A stretch of DNA of 64,000 nt from Rhodobiaceae bacterium (GTDB lineage Bacteria > Pseudomonadota > Alphaproteobacteria > Rhizobiales > Tepidamorphaceae), in assembly GCA_020637855.1 (NCBI GenBank), contig JACKJR010000006.1, forward strand, positions 80,103 to 144,102, given 5' to 3'. Below, piece after piece: positions 1-9,439 of this stretch; the first letter of the stretch is position 1; every line of letters begins with the position of its first letter. The translations under genes and the position numbers were made by a program. The notes below the pieces were generated by a model. It saw only the letters and a program-made list of their open reading frames with translations. It searched no databases and was not told where the DNA came from.

Positions 1-1659
1 AAACGCGGAAACAATCCACCGGGAGGTATCGGGCGTCCGAAGCAGGGCTTCGGACCCGCGCGTGAACGCGCGCCTGAACCCGAAGGGCTTCCGCCTGCAC
101 CGCATGCAGCCCCGCCCGCGCCGGCTGTGGATGACGTAAATTCCACGCGGTCAGAAGACCTTCCGCCTCCGCCGCAGGGTGTTGCATCGTCCACGCTGGC
201 TGACTTCGGCACGATGCGCGACGCCGATCCGGCGAGCATGCCCGCCATGGAAAGCGCTGGACGTGACCTGCCGGACGACGACCTGCCCGTTCAGCAGAAG
301 CCGATGCGGATGGAAAGGGCCGAAAAGCCCGCCAAACCCCAGGCTTCCGCGGCGCGGCCGCGTTCGGAAGACTACTACGACATGAAGACGCAGATATTTT
401 CTGCGCTCATCGATGCCATCGACCTGTCCCAGCTTGCGCGTATGGATGCCGATACCGCGCGCGACGAAATTCGCGACATCGTCAGCGAGATCATTTCTCT
501 GAAGAACGTGGCGCTGTCGATTGCCGAGCAGGAAGATCTGCTCGACGACATTTGTAACGATGTTCTCGGCTACGGACCGCTGGAGCCGCTGCTGGCGCGC
601 GACGACATCGCCGACATCATGGTCAATGGCGCCGACACGGTTTACATCGAAGTCGACGGCAAGATCGAACAGACCAACATCCGCTTCCGCGACAATTCGC
701 AGTTGCTGAACATCTGCCAGCGCATCGTCAGCCAGGTCGGCCGCCGCGTCGATGAATCAAGCCCAATCTGCGACGCGCGCCTCCTGGACGGCAGCCGCGT
801 CAACGTGATTGCACCGCCGCTGGCGATCGACGGCCCCACGCTCACGATCCGCAAATTCAAGAAGGACAAGCTGACGCTCGACCAGCTTGTCAGGTTCGGA
901 TCGATCTCGCCGGAAGGCGCAAGAATCCTTCAGATCATCGGCCGCTGCCGTTGTAACGTCATCATTTCCGGCGGCACTGGCTCGGGCAAGACGACGCTGC
1001 TCAATTGTCTGACGCAGTATATCGACACCGATGAACGCATCATCACTTGCGAGGATTCCGCAGAACTCCAGCTGCAGCAGCCGCATGTGGTTCGCCTGGA
1101 AACGCGCCCGCCGAATTTGGAAGGCAGTGGCGAGATCACCATGCGCGATCTGGTCAAGAACTGTCTGCGTATGCGCCCTGAACGCATCATCGTCGGCGAG
1201 GTGCGCGGCCCTGAAGCCTTCGATTTGCTTCAGGCGATGAACACCGGCCACGACGGCTCGATGGGAACGCTGCACGCCAACTCTCCGCGCGAGGCCCTGT
1301 CGCGTGTTCAGGGCATGATCACCATGGGCGGTTACGCCCTGCCGCCGGCCACGATCCGCGAGATGATCGTCTCTTCCGTCGATGTCATCGTTCAGGCGCA
1401 GCGCCTGCGCGACGGCTCGCGCCGCATCACCCATATCACCGAGGTGCTGGGCACCGAGGGAGAAGTCATCACCACCCAGGATATCTTCCTCTATGACATC
1501 GAGGGAGAAGACGCGAACGGCAAGATCCTCGGGCGCCATCGCTCCACGGGCATCGGCCGTCCCCGCTTCTGGGAACGTGCGCGTTACTATAACGAGGAGC
1601 GCAACCTGGCCGCCGCGCTGGATGCCGCAGCCGTGCAAGAAGACAGCGCGGGGGTTTGA
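1..1659 (+). CDS. cpaF: CpaF/TadA-type pilus assembly ATPase (5' end outside window)
   Basis: Cytoplasmic secretion ATPase that powers assembly of Flp (type IVb, Tad) pili at the inner membrane. Walker A GGTGSGKTT lies at 970-996, followed by the acidic box CEDSAEL, the Walker B strand RIIVGE near 1190 and the His box GTLHANS near 1265. The order and spacing are those of the hexameric type II/IV secretion ATPases. The frame is open to base 1 and reads KRGNNPPGG. Rhizobial CpaF proteins commonly begin MFGKRG, so the true start is probably about 9 bases before the window (inference). A GTG at 127 would drop this conserved start and is less likely. The first 110 or so residues are proline-rich and low in complexity. 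tadB follows after 3 bases. Confidence 0.95.
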   Translation, partial: KRGNNPPGGIGRPKQGFGPARERAPEPEGLPPAPHAAPPAPAVDDVNSTRSEDLPPPPQGVASSTLADFGTMRDADPASMPAMESAGRDLPDDDLPVQQKPMRMERAEKPAKPQASAARPRSEDYYDMKTQIFSALIDAIDLSQLARMDADTARDEIRDIVSEIISLKNVALSIAEQEDLLDDICNDVLGYGPLEPLLARDDIADIMVNGADTVYIEVDGKIEQTNIRFRDNSQLLNICQRIVSQVGRRVDESSPICDARLLDGSRVNVIAPPLAIDGPTLTIRKFKKDKLTLDQLVRFGSISPEGARILQIIGRCRCNVIISGGTGSGKTTLLNCLTQYIDTDERIITCEDSAELQLQQPHVVRLETRPPNLEGSGEITMRDLVKNCLRMRPERIIVGEVRGPEAFDLLQAMNTGHDGSMGTLHANSPREALSRVQGMITMGGYALPPATIREMIVSSVDVIVQAQRLRDGSRRITHITEVLGTEGEVITTQDIFLYDIEGEDANGKILGRHRSTGIGRPRFWERARYYNEERNLAAALDAAAVQEDSAGV

Positions 1660-1662
1660 TCC

Positions 1663-2655
1663 GTGCCGTCCGACACACTCGTCCAGATCGCCGTCATTTT
1701 CTTCGCCATGGCCTGCATCGGCGGCGTCGCGTGGGTTTTTCTGCTGCCGCGTCTCGACGGCTCGGCCAATGCGGCCAAGCGTGTGCAGCGGATCAGTACG
1801 CGCACGCCCGGATCGGTCGCTGCGGCCTCGCGCGAGCGCGACGGCGTCAAGCGCAAGCGCCAGGTCGAGGAAACCATCAAGGATATCGAGAAGCGCAGCC
1901 GCAAGCAGAAGAAGCGGGACCTGAAGACGAATCTCAGCAGCGCCGGCCTGAAATGGTCGGTGAAGACGTTCTGGATCATCTCCGTCATATGTGGTGCGAT
2001 CGCCACTGCGGGAAGCTTCATCGCGGGGGCGCCCATTCTCGTGACGCTGGCGAGCGCGTTCATTTTCACGCTCGGGTTTCCGCGCTGGATACTGAAAACG
2101 CTCCGCACGCGCAGGGAGCGGGCATTCCTGAACGAGTTCGCCAATGCCGTCGATGTCATCGTGCGCGGCGTGAAAGCCGGTCTGCCACTGGGAGACTGCA
2201 TTCGCATGGTGTCTCAGGAATCCGCCGAGCCGGTGCGTTCGGAGTTCAAGGCGATCGTCGAGACACAGACGCTCGGTGTTCCGATGGGTGAGGCGGTCGG
2301 GCGCATGTACGAGCACATGCCGCTGCCGGAGGTTTCCTTCTTCGTGATCGTCATATCGATCCAGCAGAAGACCGGCGGCAACCTCAGCGACACGCTTTCC
2401 AATCTTTCCAAGGTGCTGCGCGACCGCAAGAAGATGAAGGGCAAGATCGTGGCGATGAGCCAGGAAGCCAAGGCCTCGGCTGCGATCATCGGCGCCTTGC
2501 CGCTGATCGTCATGGGCCTGATTTCGATGACGAGCCCGAAATACATCTCTTTGTTGTGGACCGAAGAGGTTGGCCACCTGATGCTGCTGGGAAGCGCATT
2601 CTGGATGTTCTGCGGCGTCATGGTCATGCGCAAGATGATCAACTTCGACTTCTGA
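1663..2655 (+). CDS. tadB: Tad pilus inner-membrane protein TadB
   Basis: Polytopic platform protein (type II secretion F domain) that partners the CpaF ATPase and TadC in Flp pilus assembly. The 330-residue product has an N-terminal membrane helix (about residues 5-28), a basic Lys/Arg-rich cytoplasmic stretch, a hydrophobic pair around residues 100-145, the T2SSF domain (about 155-280) with the ERAFLNEFANAVDVIVRGV and QQKTGGNLSDTL segments, and C-terminal helices. It starts with GTG three bases after the cpaF stop, so translation is probably coupled. The length is normal for the family. Confidence 0.92.
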   Translation: MPSDTLVQIAVIFFAMACIGGVAWVFLLPRLDGSANAAKRVQRISTRTPGSVAAASRERDGVKRKRQVEETIKDIEKRSRKQKKRDLKTNLSSAGLKWSVKTFWIISVICGAIATAGSFIAGAPILVTLASAFIFTLGFPRWILKTLRTRRERAFLNEFANAVDVIVRGVKAGLPLGDCIRMVSQESAEPVRSEFKAIVETQTLGVPMGEAVGRMYEHMPLPEVSFFVIVISIQQKTGGNLSDTLSNLSKVLRDRKKMKGKIVAMSQEAKASAAIIGALPLIVMGLISMTSPKYISLLWTEEVGHLMLLGSAFWMFCGVMVMRKMINFDF

Positions 2656-2671
2656 TGATGGTGACCTGAAA

Positions 2672-3646
2672 ATGAGCCTTGCCTCTCTCCTGATTGACCC
2701 GGCGTTTCTGGCGAGCCTGCTTGCAGCCCTTGCCGTCGGCGCAACAGTGATGACGCTCGCCGGTCCGCTGTTGCAGCCCGACAAGCTCAAGTCGCGGATG
2801 AAATCGGTTGCCATCGAGCGCGAGAAACTGCGCCAGCGTGAACGCGCGCGCTTGCACGCCAAGGAACAGCAGGCGCATTTGCGCAGCGCGCCGAAGGCGA
2901 CGATCCAGCGGGTTGTCGACAGGTTCAACCTGCGCAAGCACCTTGAGGACGGCGAGCTCAAGGACCGGCTCCGCATGGCCGGCATGCGCGGCGATGCGCC
3001 GCTCTACATGTTCCTGTTTCTGCGCATCGTCCTGCCACCGGTCATTTTCGTGGTGGTGATGTTCTATTTCTTCGTGCTCGGCGGCTATGACGATCGTCCC
3101 GCGGTTCTGCGCTTCGCGATCGGGTTCGGCATATCGCTGCTGGGGTTCTTCGCGCCGAAGATTTTTCTCTCGAACCAGATCACCAAGCGTCAGCTCGACA
3201 TTCAGCGCGTTTTTCCCGACGCGCTGGACCTGATGCTGATCTGCGTCGAGGCCGGCATGTCGATCGAGCAGGCCATGCGCAAGGTGTCCGAGGAAGTCGG
3301 CGAACGCTCCGCCGCGGTCGCCGAGGAATTCGCGTTGGCAACCGCTGAACTGTCTTACCTGCAGGACCGCCGCGTGGCCTATGAGAACCTCTCCAAACGC
3401 ATCGGCCTGCCCGGCGTGAAGGCTGTGTGCACTGCGCTGATCCAGGCTGAGCGTTACGGTACGCCGCTTGCCCACGCGTTGCGCGTCATGGCTCAGGAAA
3501 ACCGCGACATCCGCATGGCCGAAGCGGAGAAGAAGGCTGCGGCCCTGCCGCCCAAGCTGACGGTGCCGATGATCGTTTTCTTCCTGCCCGTGCTGTTCAT
3601 CGTCATTCTCGGGCCGGCAGCCATCCGCGTCATGGCGCTGCAGTAA
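2672..3646 (+). CDS. tadC: Tad pilus inner-membrane protein TadC
   Basis: Second T2SSF-type platform protein of the Flp pilus machine, thought to pair with TadB. The 324-residue product has an N-terminal membrane helix followed by a charged cytoplasmic linker. A hydrophobic block lies at about residues 110-165. The F domain has the signature FPDALDLMLICVEAGMSIEQA, and a C-terminal membrane helix (VFFLPVLFIVIL) ends the protein. It starts 16 bases after tadB and is the last gene of the cluster on this strand. The next 500 bases are repetitive and non-coding. Confidence 0.92.
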   Translation: MSLASLLIDPAFLASLLAALAVGATVMTLAGPLLQPDKLKSRMKSVAIEREKLRQRERARLHAKEQQAHLRSAPKATIQRVVDRFNLRKHLEDGELKDRLRMAGMRGDAPLYMFLFLRIVLPPVIFVVVMFYFFVLGGYDDRPAVLRFAIGFGISLLGFFAPKIFLSNQITKRQLDIQRVFPDALDLMLICVEAGMSIEQAMRKVSEEVGERSAAVAEEFALATAELSYLQDRRVAYENLSKRIGLPGVKAVCTALIQAERYGTPLAHALRVMAQENRDIRMAEAEKKAAALPPKLTVPMIVFFLPVLFIVILGPAAIRVMALQ

Positions 3647-3877
3647 ACTTATCGCTCGCGGGCTGCATCTTTTCGCTCACGCACAGCACATTACATGTGC
3701 TTGCTCCGCGGGAGCGCAGCCTTATTTATCTCACGCCGGTTCGCTGCGCTCGCGGCTCCGATGGGGCGGCCAAAAAGTTGGCCGGTCGCGCAGTTACGCT
3801 CCATGGCACGCTGAGCGTGCCATTGCTGTCACTCATACCGCTCTTGGATGGGGACGTAATCGAATACGAAGTGCTTG
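3647..3877. other. Intergenic DNA with palindromes, left part of a repeat island
   Basis: No gene is supported here. It contains a 6-bp hairpin (GGCCAA, loop AAAG, TTGGCC at 3768-3783), a perfect palindrome with 10-bp arms around one base (ATGGCACGCT-G-AGCGTGCCAT, 3803-3823), and at 3671-3686 a 16-base segment that is the exact reverse complement of part of the tandem repeat that follows. The first hairpin could end tad transcription but has no T-run. Confidence 0.6.
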
Positions 3878-4085
3878 CAAGCCCGACCGGGCGTCGCCGG
3901 CTTCCCGGCGCCCCCGCGGAGCACGTGAACCAAGTGAACTGTGCGTGAGCGAAAGCAGCAAGAACAAGCCCGACCGGGCGTCGCCGGCTTTCCGGCGCCC
4001 CCGCGGAGCACGTGAACCAAGTGAACTGTGCGTGAGCGAAAGCAGCAAGAACAAGCCCGACCGGGCGTCGCCGGCTTTCCGGCGC
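3878..4085. repeat. Tandem repeat, 87-bp unit, about 2.4 copies
   Basis: Copies start at 3878, 3965 and 4052, exactly 87 bases apart. The first two are nearly identical and the third stops after about 34 bases. Each unit starts CAAGCCCGACCGGGCGTCGC and ends near GAGCGAAAGCAGCAAGAA. The CCGGCTT(T/C)CCGG core is itself close to palindromic. Because 87 is a multiple of three, repeated peptides appear in minus-strand frames; this follows from the period and is not evidence of a gene. The array lies between the convergent tadC and tadD genes. Confidence 0.9.
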
Positions 4086-4148
4086 GCCATCGCAAGGCCC
4101 GAGCGAAGCGAGGAATAGCCGTTAGACAAATAAGATCAGCTAGCAAAG

Positions 4149-4955
4149 CTAGCCGCGCGATTTGCCGGCTGATTTGATCGCGTCCCAGCTGTTGCTCTGT
4201 GACAGCATCTGGCGCATGTAGCGGACATTCGCCTGCGCCTCTTGCGCGCCGAGATCCTTGGCAAGCTCGGCTTCCGCTTCCTTGAACTTGCCCTGCATGC
4301 CGTAGACGAGAGCCAGGTTCTGGCGTACCTGCGGCGCGGCGTCCGGAGCACGGTTTGCCCGTTGGAGGGTGGTTTCGGCGGCTTTGATGTCGCCGGCAAG
4401 CGCCTGGCTCAAACCCATGTTGGACAGGACCGCGGATTCATCCGGCTTCAGCGCCAGCGCTTTCTTGTACGCGTTCTGGGCATCCTTGTGACGCCCGACG
4501 GAATCATAGGACGCGCCAAGCGCGGAATAGGCCGACCAGTCGCGGGTTCCAGCTTCGTCAGCGCGTTCCAGAACCGCGATCGATTGTGGCCCCGGCTTCT
4601 CACGGGCAAGCGCGCGTCCGTAGGCAGAGAGCAGCTCCGTGTCATTGGGATTGTGTTCCAGCGCGCGTGCATAGACGTCTATGGCTTCGCGTCCGCGCCC
4701 CGTTGCGGCCAGCGCCTGCCCATAGCCGAGTGCGACTTGCGGGTTGGCTTCATCGCGCTTGTAGGCCTTGGCCCATTTGTCGGCGATGGCAAGATTCTGT
4801 GTTTGTTGCGCGCTCGCCTGGCCCGCTTCGGCGTCCGCAAGCGATCCGGTCGTCATCCGCTTCTGGCTGCAGCCCGCAAGCGCGAGCGCCAAAGCAGTCG
4901 TGGCGGCCAGTGCACCCATGCGGGCACGGCGGGAAGTGAAAACGCGATGCAACAT
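4149..4955 (-). CDS. tadD: TadD-like TPR lipoprotein of the Flp pilus system
   Basis: Tetratricopeptide-repeat protein, probably a periplasmic lipoprotein that helps assemble or localise the Tad secretin. The N-terminus has a basic start, a hydrophobic stretch and a lipobox ALAG-Cys29. Residues about 55-245 form TPR helices (for example YGQALAATGRGREAIDVYARALEHNP). The 268-residue length fits TadD. It is convergent with the tad operon across the repeat island, an arrangement known for TadD in rhizobia. A small hairpin (GCTAGC-AAA-GCTAGC, 4139-4153) overlaps the stop codon. Confidence 0.85.
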   Translation of the reverse strand: MLHRVFTSRRARMGALAATTALALALAGCSQKRMTTGSLADAEAGQASAQQTQNLAIADKWAKAYKRDEANPQVALGYGQALAATGRGREAIDVYARALEHNPNDTELLSAYGRALAREKPGPQSIAVLERADEAGTRDWSAYSALGASYDSVGRHKDAQNAYKKALALKPDESAVLSNMGLSQALAGDIKAAETTLQRANRAPDAAPQVRQNLALVYGMQGKFKEAEAELAKDLGAQEAQANVRYMRQMLSQSNSWDAIKSAGKSRG

Positions 4956-5104
4956 GACAACTCGTCCCGTACTTTTTACGAGGCCCGCCGGATACGCATT
5001 GACGGCAGACGCGACACTCGAGAAATAAGCTGTTAACCCTAATTTCCGGTTAAGGGCGGTGCTGCCGCCGCCCGCGTTTCCCTTTCAAGAGGTGCCAAGA
5101 CATC

Positions 5105-6514
<1,410 letters not shown>

Positions 6515-6612
6515 ATTTTACGAGTCACGTTGCCGTTTTCGTCATCTCGGTTAGGATAGACCGCTTCCGTAACGACCATGGGGGGAGCGTTGCGGAAAGC
6601 AGGACGTTGACG

Positions 6613-6960
6613 GTGATTGAACTCAGGCCGACAGAAGCGCTGAAGCTCTGGCATGACGTGCATCTTGATCTGGTCCGCGACGGCGAGACCGATCTCACTG
6701 CGCGCCAGATGACCATATTGCTGACGATCTACCTTGATCCGCCGCCGCATACCGTGCGCGGTCTTGCCAAGAAACTCGCCGTGACCAAGCCGGTCATCAC
6801 CCGTGCCCTCGACACCATGGGCAAGGCTGGTCTCGTCACCCGCCGCCGCGACGAGGCGGACAAGCGCAACGTCATCATCCAGCGTACGGTCAACGGCTCG
6901 CTCTATCTCGACCGGTTGAGCGATCAGGTCATTGCAAGGGCACGCAGCCTTCGGCCATAA
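6613..6960 (+). CDS. Short MarR-family transcriptional regulator
   Basis: Winged-helix DNA-binding protein of 115 residues. The recognition-helix region reads TVRGLAKKLAVTKPVITRALDTM, followed by a basic wing (RRRDEADKRN), both typical of MarR proteins. The frame is open far upstream into the aminopeptidase gene. I chose the GTG at 6613 because the conserved product begins IELRPTEALKLWH. A TTG six bases earlier is possible. It lacks the long dimerisation helices of full-size MarR. It sits 7 bases before the NlpC/P60 gene. Confidence 0.8.
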   Translation: MIELRPTEALKLWHDVHLDLVRDGETDLTARQMTILLTIYLDPPPHTVRGLAKKLAVTKPVITRALDTMGKAGLVTRRRDEADKRNVIIQRTVNGSLYLDRLSDQVIARARSLRP

Positions 6961-6967
6961 CTCTGCC

Positions 6968-7867
6968 ATGAGTGCAGACAATCCCGACCCCCGTCTTCAT
7001 GCCTGGCGCAACGATCTGGCGGATGCGCGCCTGCGCGGACGTGTCGAGGCGGCGCGCTTCGTTGACGGCAAACCGGCGCGGGTGCGCGACGCGGTCGTCA
7101 ACTTGCTGCGCGCGCCCAAGCAGGATGCGCCCGCTGACACGCAGTTGCTGATGGGCGAGCCGGTTCTGGTCTTCGAGGAGACACCGGAGGGCTGGGCCTG
7201 GGTGCAGTCGCAGGCCGACGGTTATGTCGGCTGGTGCGCCAGCGAAGGGCTTGAGTATTCCGCACCTGAGCCCACACATCGCGTGGCTTCGCTCTGGGTG
7301 CATCTCTATCCGGCACCCGACATCAAGATCGCGCCGATCGGCTTTGCGCCAATGAACGCGTTGCTCGCGGTGGCCGATGTTTCAGCCGGCGGAGAAGAAA
7401 GCCGCGCGGGCGGGGCTGCGGCAAGCGCGGAACGGTTTGTCCGGCTTGCAAACGGGCAATTCGTGGTTGCCCGTCACCTGCAGCCGGTTGGCGGGGCTGT
7501 TGGCGATTTCGTCGATGCGGCGCGCAGGTTTCTTGGTACGCCCTATCTGTGGGCCGGGCGCAGCGCGCGCGGCATCGACTGTTCAGGACTGGTGCAGATG
7601 GGGCTCGCCGCCTGCGGGATTGCTGCGCCGCGCGATTCCGACATGCAGGAACGCGAGCTCGGCACGCCCGTCAACGAAACCGATCCGGAATCGTGGCAGC
7701 GTGGCGATCTCGTGTTCTGGAAAGGCCATGTCGGTATCGTGTCGCAGCCCGGCGTGCTGCTGCATGCCAATGCCCATCACATGGAGACGGTGGAAGAGCC
7801 ACTCGCTCCGGCAATCGAGCGCATTGCCAAAGCAGGCCTGGAAGTGACCAGCGTGAAAAGACGCTAG
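6968..7867 (+). CDS. NlpC/P60 family cell-wall peptidase with SH3-like domains
   Basis: Probable peptidoglycan endopeptidase (peptidase C40), cleaving stem peptides or recycling wall fragments. The C-terminal domain has the catalytic cysteine in GIDCSGLVQ, the histidine in WKGHVGIV, and a third polar site in LLHANAHHM. The N-terminal 150 residues contain one or two bacterial SH3-like segments (for example LLMGEPVLVFEE, GYVGWCASEGLEY). No signal peptide is visible, so it may act in the cytoplasm on recycled peptides. The ATG at 6968 is 7 bases past the MarR stop and fits the conserved N-terminus. Confidence 0.9.
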   Translation: MSADNPDPRLHAWRNDLADARLRGRVEAARFVDGKPARVRDAVVNLLRAPKQDAPADTQLLMGEPVLVFEETPEGWAWVQSQADGYVGWCASEGLEYSAPEPTHRVASLWVHLYPAPDIKIAPIGFAPMNALLAVADVSAGGEESRAGGAAASAERFVRLANGQFVVARHLQPVGGAVGDFVDAARRFLGTPYLWAGRSARGIDCSGLVQMGLAACGIAAPRDSDMQERELGTPVNETDPESWQRGDLVFWKGHVGIVSQPGVLLHANAHHMETVEEPLAPAIERIAKAGLEVTSVKRR

Positions 7868-7877
7868 GGTCTGGACC

Positions 7878-8825
7878 TTAGTAGCCCTTGCCGCGATCGA
7901 CTGTGTGCAGCAGCGCTTCGCCGCGCTCGTGCCGGGCGATTTCGGCGGCGACGCCGTCGGCAATAGCCTGCGGATCGCTGTCGGCGGCGATGTGCGGTGT
8001 GATGGCAACAAGCGGATGCGACCACAGTGGGCTGTCCGCTGGCAGCGGCTCGGTCTCGAAGACATCGAGGCTTGCACCCTTGAGTATGCCCTTGTCGAGC
8101 GCGGCAAGGATATCGCCTTCGACCTGCAGCGCACCGCGCCCGGCATTGATCAGTGCCGGAAAGCGTCCCGGCATGACGCCGTCCTGCGCGAGGCCCTTGA
8201 GCAGGTCAGCATTGATGATACCGGCGGTGTCCGGCGTGGATGGCAGCAGCACCAGGAGAATGTCGGTGCGTGCAAGAAAGGCCTTGAGCCCATCCTCGCC
8301 GCTGTAGCAGGCGATACCGGCGATCTGTTTCGGGCTGCGGCTCCAGCCCGCGACATCGAAGCCGAGCAAGGAGAGCTTCTCCGCCGCATCCCGCCCCAGC
8401 ACGCCAAGCCCCATGATGCCGACACGGACTGCAGAGGCTGCCGGTTGCCACAGCGGGTCCCATTTTCTTTCACGCTGGAAAGCGTCATAGGCGTGCTGCT
8501 GGCGGTGATGCATCAGCACTTGCAGCACCACCCATTCGGTCATGCGCATGGTCAGATCGTCGTTGACGACACGCACCACCGGTATGTCAGGCAAGTCGTC
8601 GCGTTTCAAAAGGTGATCAACGCCAGCACCGAGCGAGAAGATAACCTCCAGATTCGGAAGCATCGCGAACTGCCCCTCCGGGGCGTTCCACGCCGCCACA
8701 TAACGGATCGAACCGGAATCGAATCGATCATCCGGCGTCACGATACCCAGATCGGGGGCAGCTGCGCGAAACCGTGTGATCCACGGCCCGTAATCCCAGC
8801 CGGTCATGGCCAGCAGCAGCGTCAT
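7878..8825 (-). CDS. ghrA: 2-hydroxyacid dehydrogenase, glyoxylate/hydroxypyruvate reductase type
   Basis: Cytosolic NAD(P)H-dependent reductase of the GhrA branch, which reduces glyoxylate and hydroxypyruvate. The dinucleotide motif GIMGLGVLG is followed by WSRSPK; an Arg-Ser at that point usually favours NADPH. The catalytic Arg (NAGRGAL), Glu (FETEPLP) and His (ITPHIA) are present. The 315-residue length is usual. Its ATG overlaps the stop of the Nudix gene by four bases, making it the last gene of the long yej-type operon. The substrate in this setting is unknown. Confidence 0.88.
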   Translation of the reverse strand: MTLLLAMTGWDYGPWITRFRAAAPDLGIVTPDDRFDSGSIRYVAAWNAPEGQFAMLPNLEVIFSLGAGVDHLLKRDDLPDIPVVRVVNDDLTMRMTEWVVLQVLMHHRQQHAYDAFQRERKWDPLWQPAASAVRVGIMGLGVLGRDAAEKLSLLGFDVAGWSRSPKQIAGIACYSGEDGLKAFLARTDILLVLLPSTPDTAGIINADLLKGLAQDGVMPGRFPALINAGRGALQVEGDILAALDKGILKGASLDVFETEPLPADSPLWSHPLVAITPHIAADSDPQAIADGVAAEIARHERGEALLHTVDRGKGY

Positions 8826-9439
8826 GGCTGCTTGCCTGTCAGCTCGTTGCGGTTGCGCGCGAACCAGAGCAGGGCGATCGCCGTATAGCCGTTCCTGATT
8901 TGACCGCCATCCAGTGCGGCCAGTGCCTCGTCCGGATCGGCGAGGAAAGGCCTGATCACTTCGGTTTCGGATACGACGCCGGTTTCTTCGGGCAGTTGCG
9001 AAGCGTCCACCTCGGCGAAATAGAGATGCCCGCGCTCGGCGATGAACCCGGCAGACGGCACGAAATCCATGGCATGCTTCAATGATCGTGCCGTCAGATG
9101 AGTTTCCTCGGTCAGTTCGCGCCGCGCCGTTTCCGCAAGGTCCTCGCCTTCATCAACGAGGCCTGCGGGAATTTCCACCATCTCGCCGCCACCGCCGGTC
9201 AGATGCGCGCCAAGCCGGAACTGGCGCAGCAGTACCAGCTTGTTACGCACCGGATCGTAGGGAATGATCGCCACGACATGGCCGATTTCGAACAGGTAGC
9301 GTTCCTGTTCGACCGCGCTTCCGTCGAGCCGGTGAAGCCTGACCATATGGCGCGCCAGCGGACGGAAGCCATCGAAGGCCACGGTCCGCTGCGTCGTCAC
9401 GTCGAGATCGGCATCGGCGATTTGATTGCGCCGGCTCAT
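8822..9439 (-). CDS. Nudix hydrolase, ADP-ribose pyrophosphatase-like
   Basis: Hydrolase of nucleoside diphosphates linked to another group. The Nudix box GLVDEGEDLAETARRELTEE has all the metal-binding glutamates. The preceding strand (VVAIIPYDPVRNKLVLLRQFR) resembles ADP-sugar pyrophosphatases such as NudF. It has 205 residues. It overlaps both neighbours by four bases (ATGA at each end): the ABC ATPase gene upstream and the hydroxyacid reductase downstream, so the three are almost certainly translated from one message. The exact substrate cannot be told from sequence. Confidence 0.88.
   Translation of the reverse strand: MSRRNQIADADLDVTTQRTVAFDGFRPLARHMVRLHRLDGSAVEQERYLFEIGHVVAIIPYDPVRNKLVLLRQFRLGAHLTGGGGEMVEIPAGLVDEGEDLAETARRELTEETHLTARSLKHAMDFVPSAGFIAERGHLYFAEVDASQLPEETGVVSETEVIRPFLADPDEALAALDGGQIRNGYTAIALLWFARNRNELTGKQP

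Noticed and set aside
757..2985. Very long open frame on the minus strand across the tad genes
   Set aside because: It is antisense to three well-supported Tad genes. Long antisense frames are common in GC-rich DNA, and its product shows no recognisable domain.
3829..4146. Minus-strand frame encoding repeated peptides over the 87-bp repeats
   Set aside because: The repeats in the peptide follow directly from a DNA period divisible by three. No ribosome site or family resemblance was seen.
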